From an uncultured Eggerthellaceae bacterium (lineage in GTDB: Bacteria; Actinomycetota; Coriobacteriia; Coriobacteriales; Eggerthellaceae), in contig CAJTML010000020.1 of NCBI GenBank assembly GCA_910577495.1, forward strand, positions 1 to 21,513: a DNA stretch of 21,513 nucleotides. Reading direction: 5' to 3'. Of this stretch, positions 7,964 through 15,844 are shown piece after piece. The notes below the pieces were generated by a model. The model was not told where the DNA came from. It was given only the letters and a program-made list of their open reading frames with translations, and searched no databases. Each line of letters starts with the position of its first letter. The stretch's first letter is position 1. The translations under genes were made by a program, and so were the position numbers.

Positions 7964-9175
7964 GTGGCAAAAACGTTATTACTCTTAGGTGGCTCACCGC
8001 AACAGGTGATTGCCATCACAACAGCTCGTGACTTAGGATACCGCACGGTTCTGTGCGACTATCTTCCCGACAACCCTGGTCAACATGAGGCTGACGTATT
8101 CTATTTGGTAAGCACCACCGATAAAGACGCAGTCTTAGATGTTGCTCGCAAAGAAAACATTGACGGCATTGTTGCCTATGCATCCGACCCCGCAGCACCA
8201 ACCGCTGCATATGTTTCTGAGGCACTTGGTCTGGCGGGTATCCCCTACGACATGGCGCTTAACTTCTGTGAGAAGCACAAATTCCGCACGTTTTTGGCAG
8301 ACAATGGCTTCAACGTTCCTGGTTCGGTAGAACTGGATGCTGATGCTCCTTTCGACGCATCGCTTGTTGAGGGACTCACGCTGCCGATCATCGTTAAACC
8401 CACCGACTCATCAGGATCAAAGGGCGTTACGGTCGTTCGCGATCTTGCCGATCTGCCTGCTGCGTTTGAAGACGCTCGCGAGCGTTCTCGCAACCGCGTT
8501 TTGGTAGCCGAGGAGTTTATTGAGCGCGCACACCCTCACGTTATTGAAGCAGAACTCACTGTTTCAGATGGCGAAGTATCCACCTGGGGTCTTATTAACA
8601 GCATTCGCGATAGCGCTTCAAATCCGCTTTTGCCAGCCGCCTACAGCTACCCGCTAGAGCTTACGCAAGAGCAAAAGGATCTGGTATATGACCAAGTATC
8701 TAAACTGGTACACGCGTCAGGCATGACCTATGGCTCATTCAATATTGAGATGATCATCACCGAAGATGGTCGCTTGTATTTCTTGGACGCTGGCCCTCGC
8801 AATGGTGGCAACATGCTTCCTGACTTCATCTCCATGATTGCTGGTGGCGACGTTGTTGCCGCTACACTGCGAGCCGCCATGGGCGAGACCCCCGATGCAA
8901 CCGCAGCGCTTGACGGCAAGTCGGGCGGTTCGTGGGGCTTAGCTGTTATGCACACGCCCGAAGATGGCATTCTGGATCACATGGAACACACGCCAGCCGC
9001 TGCGGAAGCTCTCGTGCGCGAAGTGCCGCTTGCAGAACCGGGAGACGAGGTACATCGCTTCTCTACGTGCGACAAAGGCTTTGGCTTTGCGTTCTACCAC
9101 TTCCCTAACGAGGAAACCAAGCAAGAAACCATGAATGCTCCCGGAGGCCCTGTTATTGCGGTGCTCCAGCACTAA
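7964..9175 (+). CDS. ATP-grasp carboxylate-amine ligase
   Basis: I start at GTG 7964, which follows TGGAG; the frame extends to a TTG at 7943 but without a ribosome site. The 403-residue product opens with a Rossmann-like pre-ATP-grasp domain (LLLLGGSPQQVIAITTARDLGY). The ATP-grasp fold follows: LPIIVKPTDSSGSKGV (nucleotide loop), VLVAEEFIE (hinge), and GSFNIEMI then FLDAGPRNGGN (metal-ATP end). A C-terminal domain of about 90 residues follows. Relatives include biotin carboxylase/PurK-like enzymes and amino-acid ligases; many unassigned members sit in surface-sugar loci. Placed between a sugar aminotransferase and a glycosyltransferase, it could amide-link a carboxylate to the new amino group, but that is an inference. 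The gene starts 49 bases after the previous stop. Confidence 0.85.
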   Translation: MAKTLLLLGGSPQQVIAITTARDLGYRTVLCDYLPDNPGQHEADVFYLVSTTDKDAVLDVARKENIDGIVAYASDPAAPTAAYVSEALGLAGIPYDMALNFCEKHKFRTFLADNGFNVPGSVELDADAPFDASLVEGLTLPIIVKPTDSSGSKGVTVVRDLADLPAAFEDARERSRNRVLVAEEFIERAHPHVIEAELTVSDGEVSTWGLINSIRDSASNPLLPAAYSYPLELTQEQKDLVYDQVSKLVHASGMTYGSFNIEMIITEDGRLYFLDAGPRNGGNMLPDFISMIAGGDVVAATLRAAMGETPDATAALDGKSGGSWGLAVMHTPEDGILDHMEHTPAAAEALVREVPLAEPGDEVHRFSTCDKGFGFAFYHFPNEETKQETMNAPGGPVIAVLQH

Positions 9176-9229
9176 TACATAACTGACAAGCAGTATCTGA
9201 CAGCTACAAACTCACCCAAAGGAAACCCT

Positions 9230-11164
9230 GTGAAATACCTTCATATCATTCCGCCTAGTGTTCGTATGATGACCACATATGTCACCTTTATTGAGGAGAA
9301 CTTCAATACGGGCGAACCTGGCGCCGATCAGCACGATTTCGTCTCTATTCGCCCGGTTCCCAAAGGCGAGATGGAGCTCTTTTCTAAAGACAATCGTTTC
9401 TGGATTGAAGGAACGGGGCTTTCAAAACTGAGAAGCCTTCGTAAGCTTATCAAGAATTACGACCATGTTCTTTGGTACAGTTTCATCGTTCCTCATCGCT
9501 ATGCAATGTTTTTGTCCATACATCCATTGATTCGCAAGAAGTCCTCATGGGTTGTTTGGGGTATGGATCTCCATAACTGGGAGTTGCCCAACACTTCATT
9601 TATGAACCGCGTTAAAAATTGGGCGCATCGCAAAGCTCGTAAGGGCTTTGATACGGTTATCTGCCTTGAGGAAGACGATCTTACGAAGTATCGCGAAGAG
9701 TTCAATAACACCAACAATTGCGTAAGGGCGCAGCTTCCCATGAACAAAGATTCCTTCCGCGAACTTGAGAGCATGCGCCAGGCCGCACCTCGCAAGAACG
9801 GAAAGACGTTTATACAGGTTGAGCATAACTCGCACAGCTTCAATAACCACATTCCTATTCTTGAAAGCCTGAAAGCAGTTGACAACGAGCAGTTTGAGTA
9901 TTGGCTGCCTTTGGCATACGGCACCGCCAATGACTGGGAAGGCAATCCGGATGATTACCGTGATCGCGTTATAGAGCTTTCAGAGAACCTGTATGGCGAT
10001 CGCTCTCACGTACTTTTGTCAATGATGCCCATTGATACCTACACTCGTATGCTTTGGAACATGGACATTGCTATCTTTGGTAGTGATCGACAAAACGGCC
10101 TCGGCAACATCCTACGCCTGCTCTACGTTGGCAACAAAGTGTTCTTGCCGCGCGAAAACCCCACCTACAAACGCCTGAAATCCTTGGGATGCGAAATTAG
10201 CGCTACGGAAGACATCAAAAATATGTCTGTCGAAGAATTTTTGGAGCCCGCATCTCCTGAGTCACAGCAAAAGACCTGTGACTGGATTATGGAATCCTAC
10301 TACCCTGACAACTTGGCTCACATGTGGTCTCACGTATTTAAGGTAATCTCGCACCAAGAAAGCGTTGAGCAATATGATGCAGTAGCCTACAGCGGTGGCT
10401 TTGTGGTCAAGCGCCCCGAGCCTTTTGAGAACTTCCCGCGCCAAAAAGAGGGATGGCTCAACCTGAAACCATACATCTGGCCTGGTCACCATCGCACCAT
10501 CTGCTCCCACGTCTTCATTCTTGGATCAGGGCAGCATGCCTATAGTCTCATCAATTCTGCGGCTCACATGCGCTCAAAGATGTATGTACGCGGTTTCCTG
10601 TGCGACGTAGAATCAAGCACCGACGCATATGACGAAGAGTTCTACTGTGGTTCAATTGACTACCACTTCCCCTTCAAACCAAACGATAGATTTGTATTCG
10701 CAGAGGCTAATCGCAAGCAAAAAGAGCAAGATTTTGAGATGCTGGTAGCAGAATCTGAAGCCATGAAGCTGTTGGCCACTGAACTCAACGCCGACGTTGA
10801 TCCTACCGACGAAGATGCCGAACCCTTCAACCCTGATGATTATGGTTTGGATCTGTCCCCACTTATCTCGCACAGCGCCATGATTGGTCCTGATGTTGAA
10901 GTGGATGATGGCACCTACATTGCACAAGACTGTTGCATCAACGGCGGTACCACCATTGGCAAGGGCTGCTACATCGGCAACAAAGTTCTTATTGGCACCA
11001 ATTGCGTCATCGGTGACTGGTGCACGCTTGAAGAAGGCGTTATTCTCGACGACGACGTAACGATCAAAGCTGGCACTACGCTTCGTGCGGGCGTGGCCGT
11101 TGAACAAGGGGTAACCGTTGCCGAAGATAGCGTGATACCGTTTAAAACGGTTGTTCGCAAGTAA
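9230..11164 (+). CDS. WecF-like (GT56) glycosyltransferase fused to PglD/NeuD-like beta-helix domain
   Basis: The start is GTG 9230, after AAAGGAAA. The 644-residue product has two parts. Residues 1 to about 375 resemble WecF, the TDP-Fuc4NAc:lipid II transferase of enterobacterial common antigen. Shared blocks are WGMDLHN (110-116), QVEHNSHSFNNHI (197-208; WecF has a similar N..H.. stretch), LPLAYG.., and RQNGLGNILRLLYVGNKVFLPREN (287-310). After a linker, residues 424-495 form a nucleotide-like Rossmann unit (SHVFILGSGQHAYSLI) and 545-640 are hexapeptide repeats (MIGPDVEVDDGTYIAQ...TTIGKGCYIGNKVLIG...) as in PglD/NeuD acyltransferases. The usual EHD catalytic block reads GTN (589-591), so acyltransfer is doubtful. 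Likely cytoplasmic or membrane-associated, adding an amino-deoxy sugar to a lipid-linked chain. Confidence 0.85.
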   Translation: MKYLHIIPPSVRMMTTYVTFIEENFNTGEPGADQHDFVSIRPVPKGEMELFSKDNRFWIEGTGLSKLRSLRKLIKNYDHVLWYSFIVPHRYAMFLSIHPLIRKKSSWVVWGMDLHNWELPNTSFMNRVKNWAHRKARKGFDTVICLEEDDLTKYREEFNNTNNCVRAQLPMNKDSFRELESMRQAAPRKNGKTFIQVEHNSHSFNNHIPILESLKAVDNEQFEYWLPLAYGTANDWEGNPDDYRDRVIELSENLYGDRSHVLLSMMPIDTYTRMLWNMDIAIFGSDRQNGLGNILRLLYVGNKVFLPRENPTYKRLKSLGCEISATEDIKNMSVEEFLEPASPESQQKTCDWIMESYYPDNLAHMWSHVFKVISHQESVEQYDAVAYSGGFVVKRPEPFENFPRQKEGWLNLKPYIWPGHHRTICSHVFILGSGQHAYSLINSAAHMRSKMYVRGFLCDVESSTDAYDEEFYCGSIDYHFPFKPNDRFVFAEANRKQKEQDFEMLVAESEAMKLLATELNADVDPTDEDAEPFNPDDYGLDLSPLISHSAMIGPDVEVDDGTYIAQDCCINGGTTIGKGCYIGNKVLIGTNCVIGDWCTLEEGVILDDDVTIKAGTTLRAGVAVEQGVTVAEDSVIPFKTVVRK

Positions 11165-11206
11165 GAAAAAGAGGTTTTTGGTTCACGCAATTCGCTGGAA
11201 CCAAAA
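11163..11206 (-). terminator. terminator of the teichoic acid operon
   Basis: On the minus strand a 9-bp stem (11198-11206 with 11176-11184) and 13-base loop are followed by ACCTCTTTTTCTT, giving a T-run 4 bases after the stem. It starts 17 bases beyond the stop of the last minus-strand gene. Read on the plus strand it lacks a T-tail. Confidence 0.6.
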
Positions 11207-11222
11207 CAGGCTTCAATAGCCG

Positions 11223-12398
11223 TTATTCGCAAGACCCCGTACGTGTCACAAGCGCCTGTGCGGGGTCTTTTGCTGCACCCTCAAAGGACTGCCCCACGAA
11301 TGTCTCAAACGCTGCCCAGTCATAACCAGTCGGGTCTTTCGCATACGCATCCATGCACCCGACTAACTCCTCAAGTGTTTCTGCAACCAAGGTTGGCGAA
11401 AGCTCAACAGGATTCGCGTTAAGCCCCGGGGTGTCCATGTAATGCTCCAGGTCAGGCGTATAGAAGAATACCGGCTTACCCAATAGATATGCTTCGTAAA
11501 CAATCGAAGAATAGTCTGTGATCACCACATCGGCGTTTTCAAGGGTTGGCGGCACGCCACCGATGACTGCCTCACCCACGTCCAGCGGATGAAACGACCA
11601 AATTTCCTCAAAGACGTCTTGGTTCAAAAACGTCTCGCGGATGGCGAAAAGCTCAGCAAACGGATGCACCGACTTGTCGTATTTGCGAACCGTCGGCGCA
11701 AACAACACGCGAATGCGCTCACGCCTAGGCTGCGCTTGTTCGCCAGCGTCCAGCCGTGCGCGCTCTTCACAAAGTGTTTTGTATTCAGGGCGACCAATAG
11801 GCAACATGCGTGAGACAGGATATCCAAATGCCTCAGCAAAGGGTCTGCGCGCGCCTTCGCCCGAACACACCACCCACGTATAGTTGCGGTGTATTTCAAA
11901 CAGTTCCATCTCCGAGAGCGGATGCCCTTCAGCAGTATCAACCGATTGATACCCAAACTTCTTAAACGCACCAAACGCGTGCCACAGCTGAATGACAACG
12001 GGCTCAACAGGCACCTCGGCAAAGCGTACGTAGTCCTCACCAGACATAACCTCAACAGGCATAGTTTTGAGGTGCAGCAAACTAATAACCGGGTCGTAGC
12101 GGTCAATCACGCAGACCTGACACTTCGCCACATGATAGATTTCCTTGATCACGAGCACCGCATATGCCAGCGCCGCCTTTTTCGTAAGACGCTGCGAGAG
12201 ATATACCACCTTGTATCCGGCATCCTCGTACGCGCTGCCCAGCGCAAGAAAATCATCCGAGGGCTCACTTGCTTGGCGGGTTACAAAAACAACCTCTTTA
12301 CGGCGACCTCCCACCTTGCAAAGCGCATACAGCACGTTAAATAGGAAGGCGGCAATTTTGACAGCAGCTTGTTTCACCAGCGCACCCAACCTAGGCAT
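11223..12398 (-). CDS. CDP-polyol:poly(polyol-phosphate) transferase (TagF/TarL family)
   Basis: I choose ATG 12398, which overlaps the stop of tarJ by 8 bases (translational coupling); a longer frame from 12452 runs further into tarJ. The 391-residue protein carries the marks of the glycerophosphotransferase family: an N-terminal amphipathic segment (AAVKIAAFLFNVLYALCKV), VVFVTRQASEPSDDF, IQLWHAFGAFKKFG with catalytic H140, VCSGEGARRPFAEAFGYP, APTVRK, WSFHP (267-271), and VITDYSSIVYEAYLLGKPV. It lacks the N-terminal extension of bifunctional TarL/TarF polymerases and is the size of TagB-like single transfer domains. Since tarI and tarJ precede it, CDP-ribitol is the likely donor, but CDP-glycerol cannot be excluded. 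It acts at the inner face of the membrane on lipid-linked precursor. Last gene of the operon. Confidence 0.87.
   Translation of the reverse strand: MPRLGALVKQAAVKIAAFLFNVLYALCKVGGRRKEVVFVTRQASEPSDDFLALGSAYEDAGYKVVYLSQRLTKKAALAYAVLVIKEIYHVAKCQVCVIDRYDPVISLLHLKTMPVEVMSGEDYVRFAEVPVEPVVIQLWHAFGAFKKFGYQSVDTAEGHPLSEMELFEIHRNYTWVVCSGEGARRPFAEAFGYPVSRMLPIGRPEYKTLCEERARLDAGEQAQPRRERIRVLFAPTVRKYDKSVHPFAELFAIRETFLNQDVFEEIWSFHPLDVGEAVIGGVPPTLENADVVITDYSSIVYEAYLLGKPVFFYTPDLEHYMDTPGLNANPVELSPTLVAETLEELVGCMDAYAKDPTGYDWAAFETFVGQSFEGAAKDPAQALVTRTGSCE
11231..11271 (+). terminator. terminator of the sugar operon, inside the convergent gene's end
   Basis: A 9-bp stem (AAGACCCCG at 11231-11239 with its complement at 11261-11269) is followed by TT and then GCTGC; a small inner CACA/TGTG pairing may shorten the loop. 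It lies within the antisense of the last codons of the convergent TarL-like gene, whose C-terminal Thr-Gly-Ser-Cys codons form one arm. Confidence 0.6.
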
Positions 12399-13410
12399 TC
12401 CAAGCCATGACAATTTTGCCCGCGGGTTTGCGAATATCCAGCTCAAACGCATCGCTCATCTGACGCACCGTTTGCACGGACACCACGTCATACACCAGCG
12501 CACGCAGATACTCAACCACCTCAGGATGAGACTGATACAGCGCAATAACCGCCTCAAAGTCTTCGCGAGAACTGCGGCTGTTACCCACCAGACGAAGCCC
12601 CTTCTCCAGCACCATACGTGTATTGATGGGTACGTGTTGTTCGGTCACACCCAGTAAACTGATGGTGCCCTCAGGCTCAATGACGTCAATGATCTGGTCA
12701 ATTGCATCCATAGCACCCGTGCCACCAACACATTCGAAGGCGTGATCAACCGATACGCTTGCTGCATCCGCAATCAAACAGACATCATCAACAAAGGTAA
12801 AGTCAGCAAGCTTTGTAGGGTTTTTGCCAAACACAACCACGCGAGACGCGGGTTCCATAATCTTGAGCAGCAGCGCTACCAAATAACCTACGTTGCCGTC
12901 GCCCCACACACCCAGCGTGCGTCTGCACGCATGAGCGGTCTTTTGGAAGCGCGCAACCGCTTGATGCGCCACGCTTAAAAGTTCCGTGAAGGCTGCACAT
13001 TCAGGTGCAATATCTGCCGGAAGCGCCAGCACGCGCTCGTGCGGCAAAAACATATACTCCTGCATGAAGCCATCGGTGCCCGATCCGCAAAACTCCGAGG
13101 AGCGCAGGTAATTTTCAGAGACGCACGCGTTTTGCTCGTGCGCTTGGTTCGGCAGCATCACCACCAGCTGTCCCGACTCAAACGTATTTGTCGGGTCATA
13201 CAGCACCTCGCCCACACCCTCGTGCACCAGTGCCATAGGCAGCTTTTTCGCCAAGACTTCAGGAGCACGCGAGCCGGTGTAGTAGCGAATATCGGCATTA
13301 CAGAGCGAAAGATAGGTGGGGCGAACAATCACCTGATCAGCCAGCGTGACTTCAACCTCAACTGGCTCAAACTGGCGCGGCGCCACTAATCTGTAAACGC
13401 GATTAAGCAC
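12391..13410 (-). CDS. tarJ: ribulose-5-phosphate reductase (TarJ)
   Basis: This 339-residue medium-chain, zinc-type dehydrogenase reduces D-ribulose 5-phosphate to D-ribitol 5-phosphate with NADPH, feeding TarI. It resembles TarJ along its whole length: N-terminal NRVYRLVAPRQFE, SLCNADIRYYTGSR with zinc ligand C37, LPMALVHEGVGEVL with H63/E64, GTDGFMQEYMFLPHERV, Rossmann loop GVWGDGNVGYL, HAFECVGGTGA, and EPEGTISLLGV then LEKGLRLVGNSRSS. The start codon is GTG 13410, overlapping the end of tarI by 8 bases, and its own stop overlaps the next gene, so tarI, tarJ and the transferase are translationally coupled. Length equals the family norm. Other alcohol dehydrogenases are unlikely given the tarI pairing. 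Confidence 0.93.
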   Translation of the reverse strand: MLNRVYRLVAPRQFEPVEVEVTLADQVIVRPTYLSLCNADIRYYTGSRAPEVLAKKLPMALVHEGVGEVLYDPTNTFESGQLVVMLPNQAHEQNACVSENYLRSSEFCGSGTDGFMQEYMFLPHERVLALPADIAPECAAFTELLSVAHQAVARFQKTAHACRRTLGVWGDGNVGYLVALLLKIMEPASRVVVFGKNPTKLADFTFVDDVCLIADAASVSVDHAFECVGGTGAMDAIDQIIDVIEPEGTISLLGVTEQHVPINTRMVLEKGLRLVGNSRSSREDFEAVIALYQSHPEVVEYLRALVYDVVSVQTVRQMSDAFELDIRKPAGKIVMAWNA

Positions 13411-14140
13411 GCTCGTCCTCCATCAGTGCGCGCGCAATACGCAGATCCTGTGGGTAGGTGATTTTCATGTTCGCTGCATCGCCTGCCACCAGTGCAACGG
13501 GCTCCTCAGCAAGCACGACCGCCTTACATGCGTCCGTGAGCGCATCGCGCGCTTCTTGCGAGAGCGCCTCCAAGCAGCGCTTGAGCAGCGTCAATTTAAA
13601 CGACTGCGGCGTTTGCCCCTGATAGAGCGCACTGCGCGGCGGAATGGATGAGATTACTTCGCCCTCAAGCGATTCCACGATCGTATCAGTTGCCGGAATG
13701 ACCGTATCACACGCACCGAACTGCGCTGCGGCCTGCAGGTTATCCATAATGATGCGATGGTCCACAAACGGGCGAACCGCATCATGGGTGACCAACAGCG
13801 TGTCTTCATCAATGTCGTAGCGTTCTTCAACAGCGGCAATAGCCGCACACACGGTATCATTTCTGGTAGCGCCACCAGCGCACACCAGCACACGCTCCGC
13901 GCATCCTGGCGCGTACTTGAGCAGCAGGTCAGTCGTTTGCTGGCGAAGCAACTCGGGACACATAACCAACACCATATCAAAAGCACCCGTTGCCACAAAT
14001 TTCTCAACGGTGTGCACAAACACCGGCTTGTCGCCCAACATGAGATACTGCTTCGGTTTATCCGCGCTTCCCATGCGGCTGCCCGATCCACCAGCCAAGA
14101 TTGCTGCGAATGCATTATGTTCAACTGAGGTTTTCGCCAT
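13403..14140 (-). CDS. tarI: ribitol-5-phosphate cytidylyltransferase (TarI)
   Basis: TarI joins CTP and ribitol 5-phosphate to give CDP-ribitol and pyrophosphate in the cytosol. The 245-residue product has the nucleotidyltransferase signature AAILAGGSGSRMG followed by KPKQYLMLGDKPVFVHTVEKF, the GGATRNDTV loop, VTHDAVRPFV (metal-binding aspartate), and PRSALYQGQTPQSFKLTLL with LTDACKAVVLAEEPVALVAGD near the end. IspD shares the fold and catalyses the related step on methylerythritol phosphate, but the YQGQTPQSF/LTDACK pattern and the adjacent tarJ favour TarI. ATG 14140 has AGGAG 9 bases upstream. The gene starts 48 bases after tagH ends and overlaps tarJ. Confidence 0.92.
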   Translation of the reverse strand: MAKTSVEHNAFAAILAGGSGSRMGSADKPKQYLMLGDKPVFVHTVEKFVATGAFDMVLVMCPELLRQQTTDLLLKYAPGCAERVLVCAGGATRNDTVCAAIAAVEERYDIDEDTLLVTHDAVRPFVDHRIIMDNLQAAAQFGACDTVIPATDTIVESLEGEVISSIPPRSALYQGQTPQSFKLTLLKRCLEALSQEARDALTDACKAVVLAEEPVALVAGDAANMKITYPQDLRIARALMEDERA

Positions 14141-14188
14141 GCTTATCTCCTGGCTCGTTTGCGTGAAAAATAGCTCTTGGTAACACTC

Positions 14189-14989
14189 TTAGTAATTTGC
14201 TTCGTAGTAGGCGGTTGCCTCATCAATAGGACCGTCAAACACTTTGGTGCCCTTATCAAGCACGATGCCGCGGCTGCAAAACTCCTGCGCCACCGAAGAG
14301 GCATGCGTCACGAATAGCACCGTGACGTTTTCATCCATCATGATCTCGCGAATGCGATCAATGCATTTGCGCTGGAATGCGCGGTCACCAACTGAAAGCG
14401 CCTCGTCTACGACGAGAATTTCAGGGTCAATAGCTACGGCGAAGGCAAAGCCCAAGCGCGCCTTCATACCACTTGAGTAGGTGCGCATGGGCTGGTCAAT
14501 GTAGAGACCAAGCTCTGCAAACTCAATGATAGCGGGCTCAAGTTCTTTAATTTGCGCACGCGTCAGACCCATAATTTGGCCGCGCAGCGCAATGTTTTCG
14601 CGACCGGTCAGCTGCATATCAAAACCTGCAGTCAACTCAAGCAGCGCTGAGACGCGCCCTTTCACCTCAACGGTTCCCGAAGTTGGGTGGGTCACACCCG
14701 TAACCATCTTAAGCGCTGTGGATTTACCAGCGCCGTTGTGACCTAAAAACGCAACCGCTTCGCCCTTTTTGATCTCAAAAGACAAGTCTTTGCTGGCGTC
14801 CACGCTGCCCAAAAATGAGCCTTTGCGGTTGTAATTAAAGATACCCAAGAAACGTCCGCGATCATTTTTGTAGAGGTTGTAGGTCTTCGTCACGTCATCA
14901 AACTTGATGACCACCTCATCGCTCACGCTGGTTTTGTGCAACTGCTTAGCGTCGGCTAAGGATGCGGTTGTTGACTCGTTAGAGGACAT
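14189..14989 (-). CDS. tagH: teichoic acid export ABC ATPase (TagH)
   Basis: This is the ATPase of the two-component exporter that flips lipid-linked polymer across the membrane with TagG. I start at ATG 14989: AGGAGGTG is 5 bases upstream and the preceding gene's stop overlaps by 11 bases. The 266-residue product has Walker A GHNGAGKS (83-90), Q-loop region, signature YSSGM (171-175) in place of LSGGQ, Walker B ILVVDEALSVGD (191-202) and switch histidine in FVTHA. YSSGM and the ALSVGD stretch are typical of O-antigen and teichoic acid exporters (KpsT/Wzt/TagH type). It lacks the long extracytoplasmic C-terminal part of Bacillus TagH and ends after the nucleotide-binding domain. Confidence 0.93.
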   Translation of the reverse strand: MSSNESTTASLADAKQLHKTSVSDEVVIKFDDVTKTYNLYKNDRGRFLGIFNYNRKGSFLGSVDASKDLSFEIKKGEAVAFLGHNGAGKSTALKMVTGVTHPTSGTVEVKGRVSALLELTAGFDMQLTGRENIALRGQIMGLTRAQIKELEPAIIEFAELGLYIDQPMRTYSSGMKARLGFAFAVAIDPEILVVDEALSVGDRAFQRKCIDRIREIMMDENVTVLFVTHASSVAQEFCSRGIVLDKGTKVFDGPIDEATAYYEANY

Positions 14990-15794
14990 CAGCCACCTCC
15001 TCGTTGAACTTCTTATACACAAAGACCGCGGCAATAAGCGTGATGACAAAGACGACCGCAAACCCAATGCACATCATCGGGTTTTCCCAGAACCACACTT
15101 TGCCGTAGAAGGCATCACGAAATGCCGTGACAAAAAAGGTAATGGGGTTGAAATAGAGGACGTCTTGAATCCAAGGAATCGGCACGCTTTTGACGTTAAA
15201 GATAACACCTGAGAGCCAAAAGAGCGGCGTTGAAAGTGCTTGCATTAAATTCGCCACGTCTTTACTAATGGCTGAGAGCTGGGAAAAGAGAATAGAGACA
15301 ATATCCCAGAACACAAACATCAAGATGAGCAACAGCGGTACCTGCAACAGGTATACGTCCAACGGCATACCGCAGGCGAAGTAAATGATAAACAACACTG
15401 CCATAAGCATGAGTTGTATGATCATCGTTGCCGACGTAAAGATGGTGGAAATGCCACTTAGGGGAAACTTTATCTTGTTCACCAGGTACGGATAGCGATG
15501 CATAACATCTATGCCCGCCCCCAGCATATCTTGCATGAAGAACCACGGGATAATACCTGCACACAGCCACAAAATAAACGGTGCGGACCCCGAAGCATCA
15601 GAGTTGCCAACACGCAGACCAATATCAAGGGCAAACCAGAAGCAGAAAATATACATGCCCGGTTTGATCAAAAACCAAGCCCAGCTCAGCACTGCGCCGC
15701 GTGATTTTTTCATCAACTCAAAAACAGCCAGGCGACCAATTTGTTTGCGCCACTCCCAGTTATCTTTGAGGATTGTTGCAAGGGTAGAAAACAC
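14979..15794 (-). CDS. tagG: teichoic acid export ABC permease (TagG)
   Basis: This 271-residue ABC-2 membrane subunit partners TagH. It has a cytosolic amphipathic N-terminus (DNWEWRKQIGRLAVFELMKK), then about six hydrophobic spans starting with VLSWAWFLIKPGMYIFCFWF. Family marks include WLCAGIIPWFFMQDML, the FPLSGIS stretch, ISKDVANLMQ and TPLFWLSGVIFNV, and LYFNPITFFVTAFRDAFYG near the end, as in polysaccharide and teichoic acid permeases. The start is GTG 15794 with GGAG upstream. Its last codons contain the ribosome site for tagH. Fifty bases separate it from the LCP gene, and a promoter-like sequence lies in that gap. Confidence 0.92.
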   Translation of the reverse strand: MFSTLATILKDNWEWRKQIGRLAVFELMKKSRGAVLSWAWFLIKPGMYIFCFWFALDIGLRVGNSDASGSAPFILWLCAGIIPWFFMQDMLGAGIDVMHRYPYLVNKIKFPLSGISTIFTSATMIIQLMLMAVLFIIYFACGMPLDVYLLQVPLLLILMFVFWDIVSILFSQLSAISKDVANLMQALSTPLFWLSGVIFNVKSVPIPWIQDVLYFNPITFFVTAFRDAFYGKVWFWENPMMCIGFAVVFVITLIAAVFVYKKFNEEVADVL

Positions 15795-15829
15795 GCCACT
15801 CCGTTCAACAAATCGTTTCGGAAGCTACT

Positions 15830-15838
15830 ATCATAGCA
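15830..15838 (-). promoter_or_regulatory. candidate internal extended -10 promoter before tagG
   Basis: Read on the minus strand the site is TGCTATGAT, the same nine bases as at 6659-6667. It sits in the 50-base gap between the LCP gene and tagG and could supply a second transcript for tagGH and tarIJ. No good -35 is seen. Confidence 0.35.
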
Positions 15839-15844
15839 TACCTG

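Noticed and set aside
10652..11107. 151-codon minus-strand frame inside the fusion gene
   Set aside because: Antisense to well-supported hexapeptide repeats; composition is that of a shadow frame and it has no domain or ribosome site.
13403..14140. IspD (methylerythritol phosphate cytidylyltransferase) as the identity
   Set aside because: The YQGQTPQSF and LTDACK blocks and the overlap with tarJ point to TarI; IspD remains possible only if no other copy exists in the genome.
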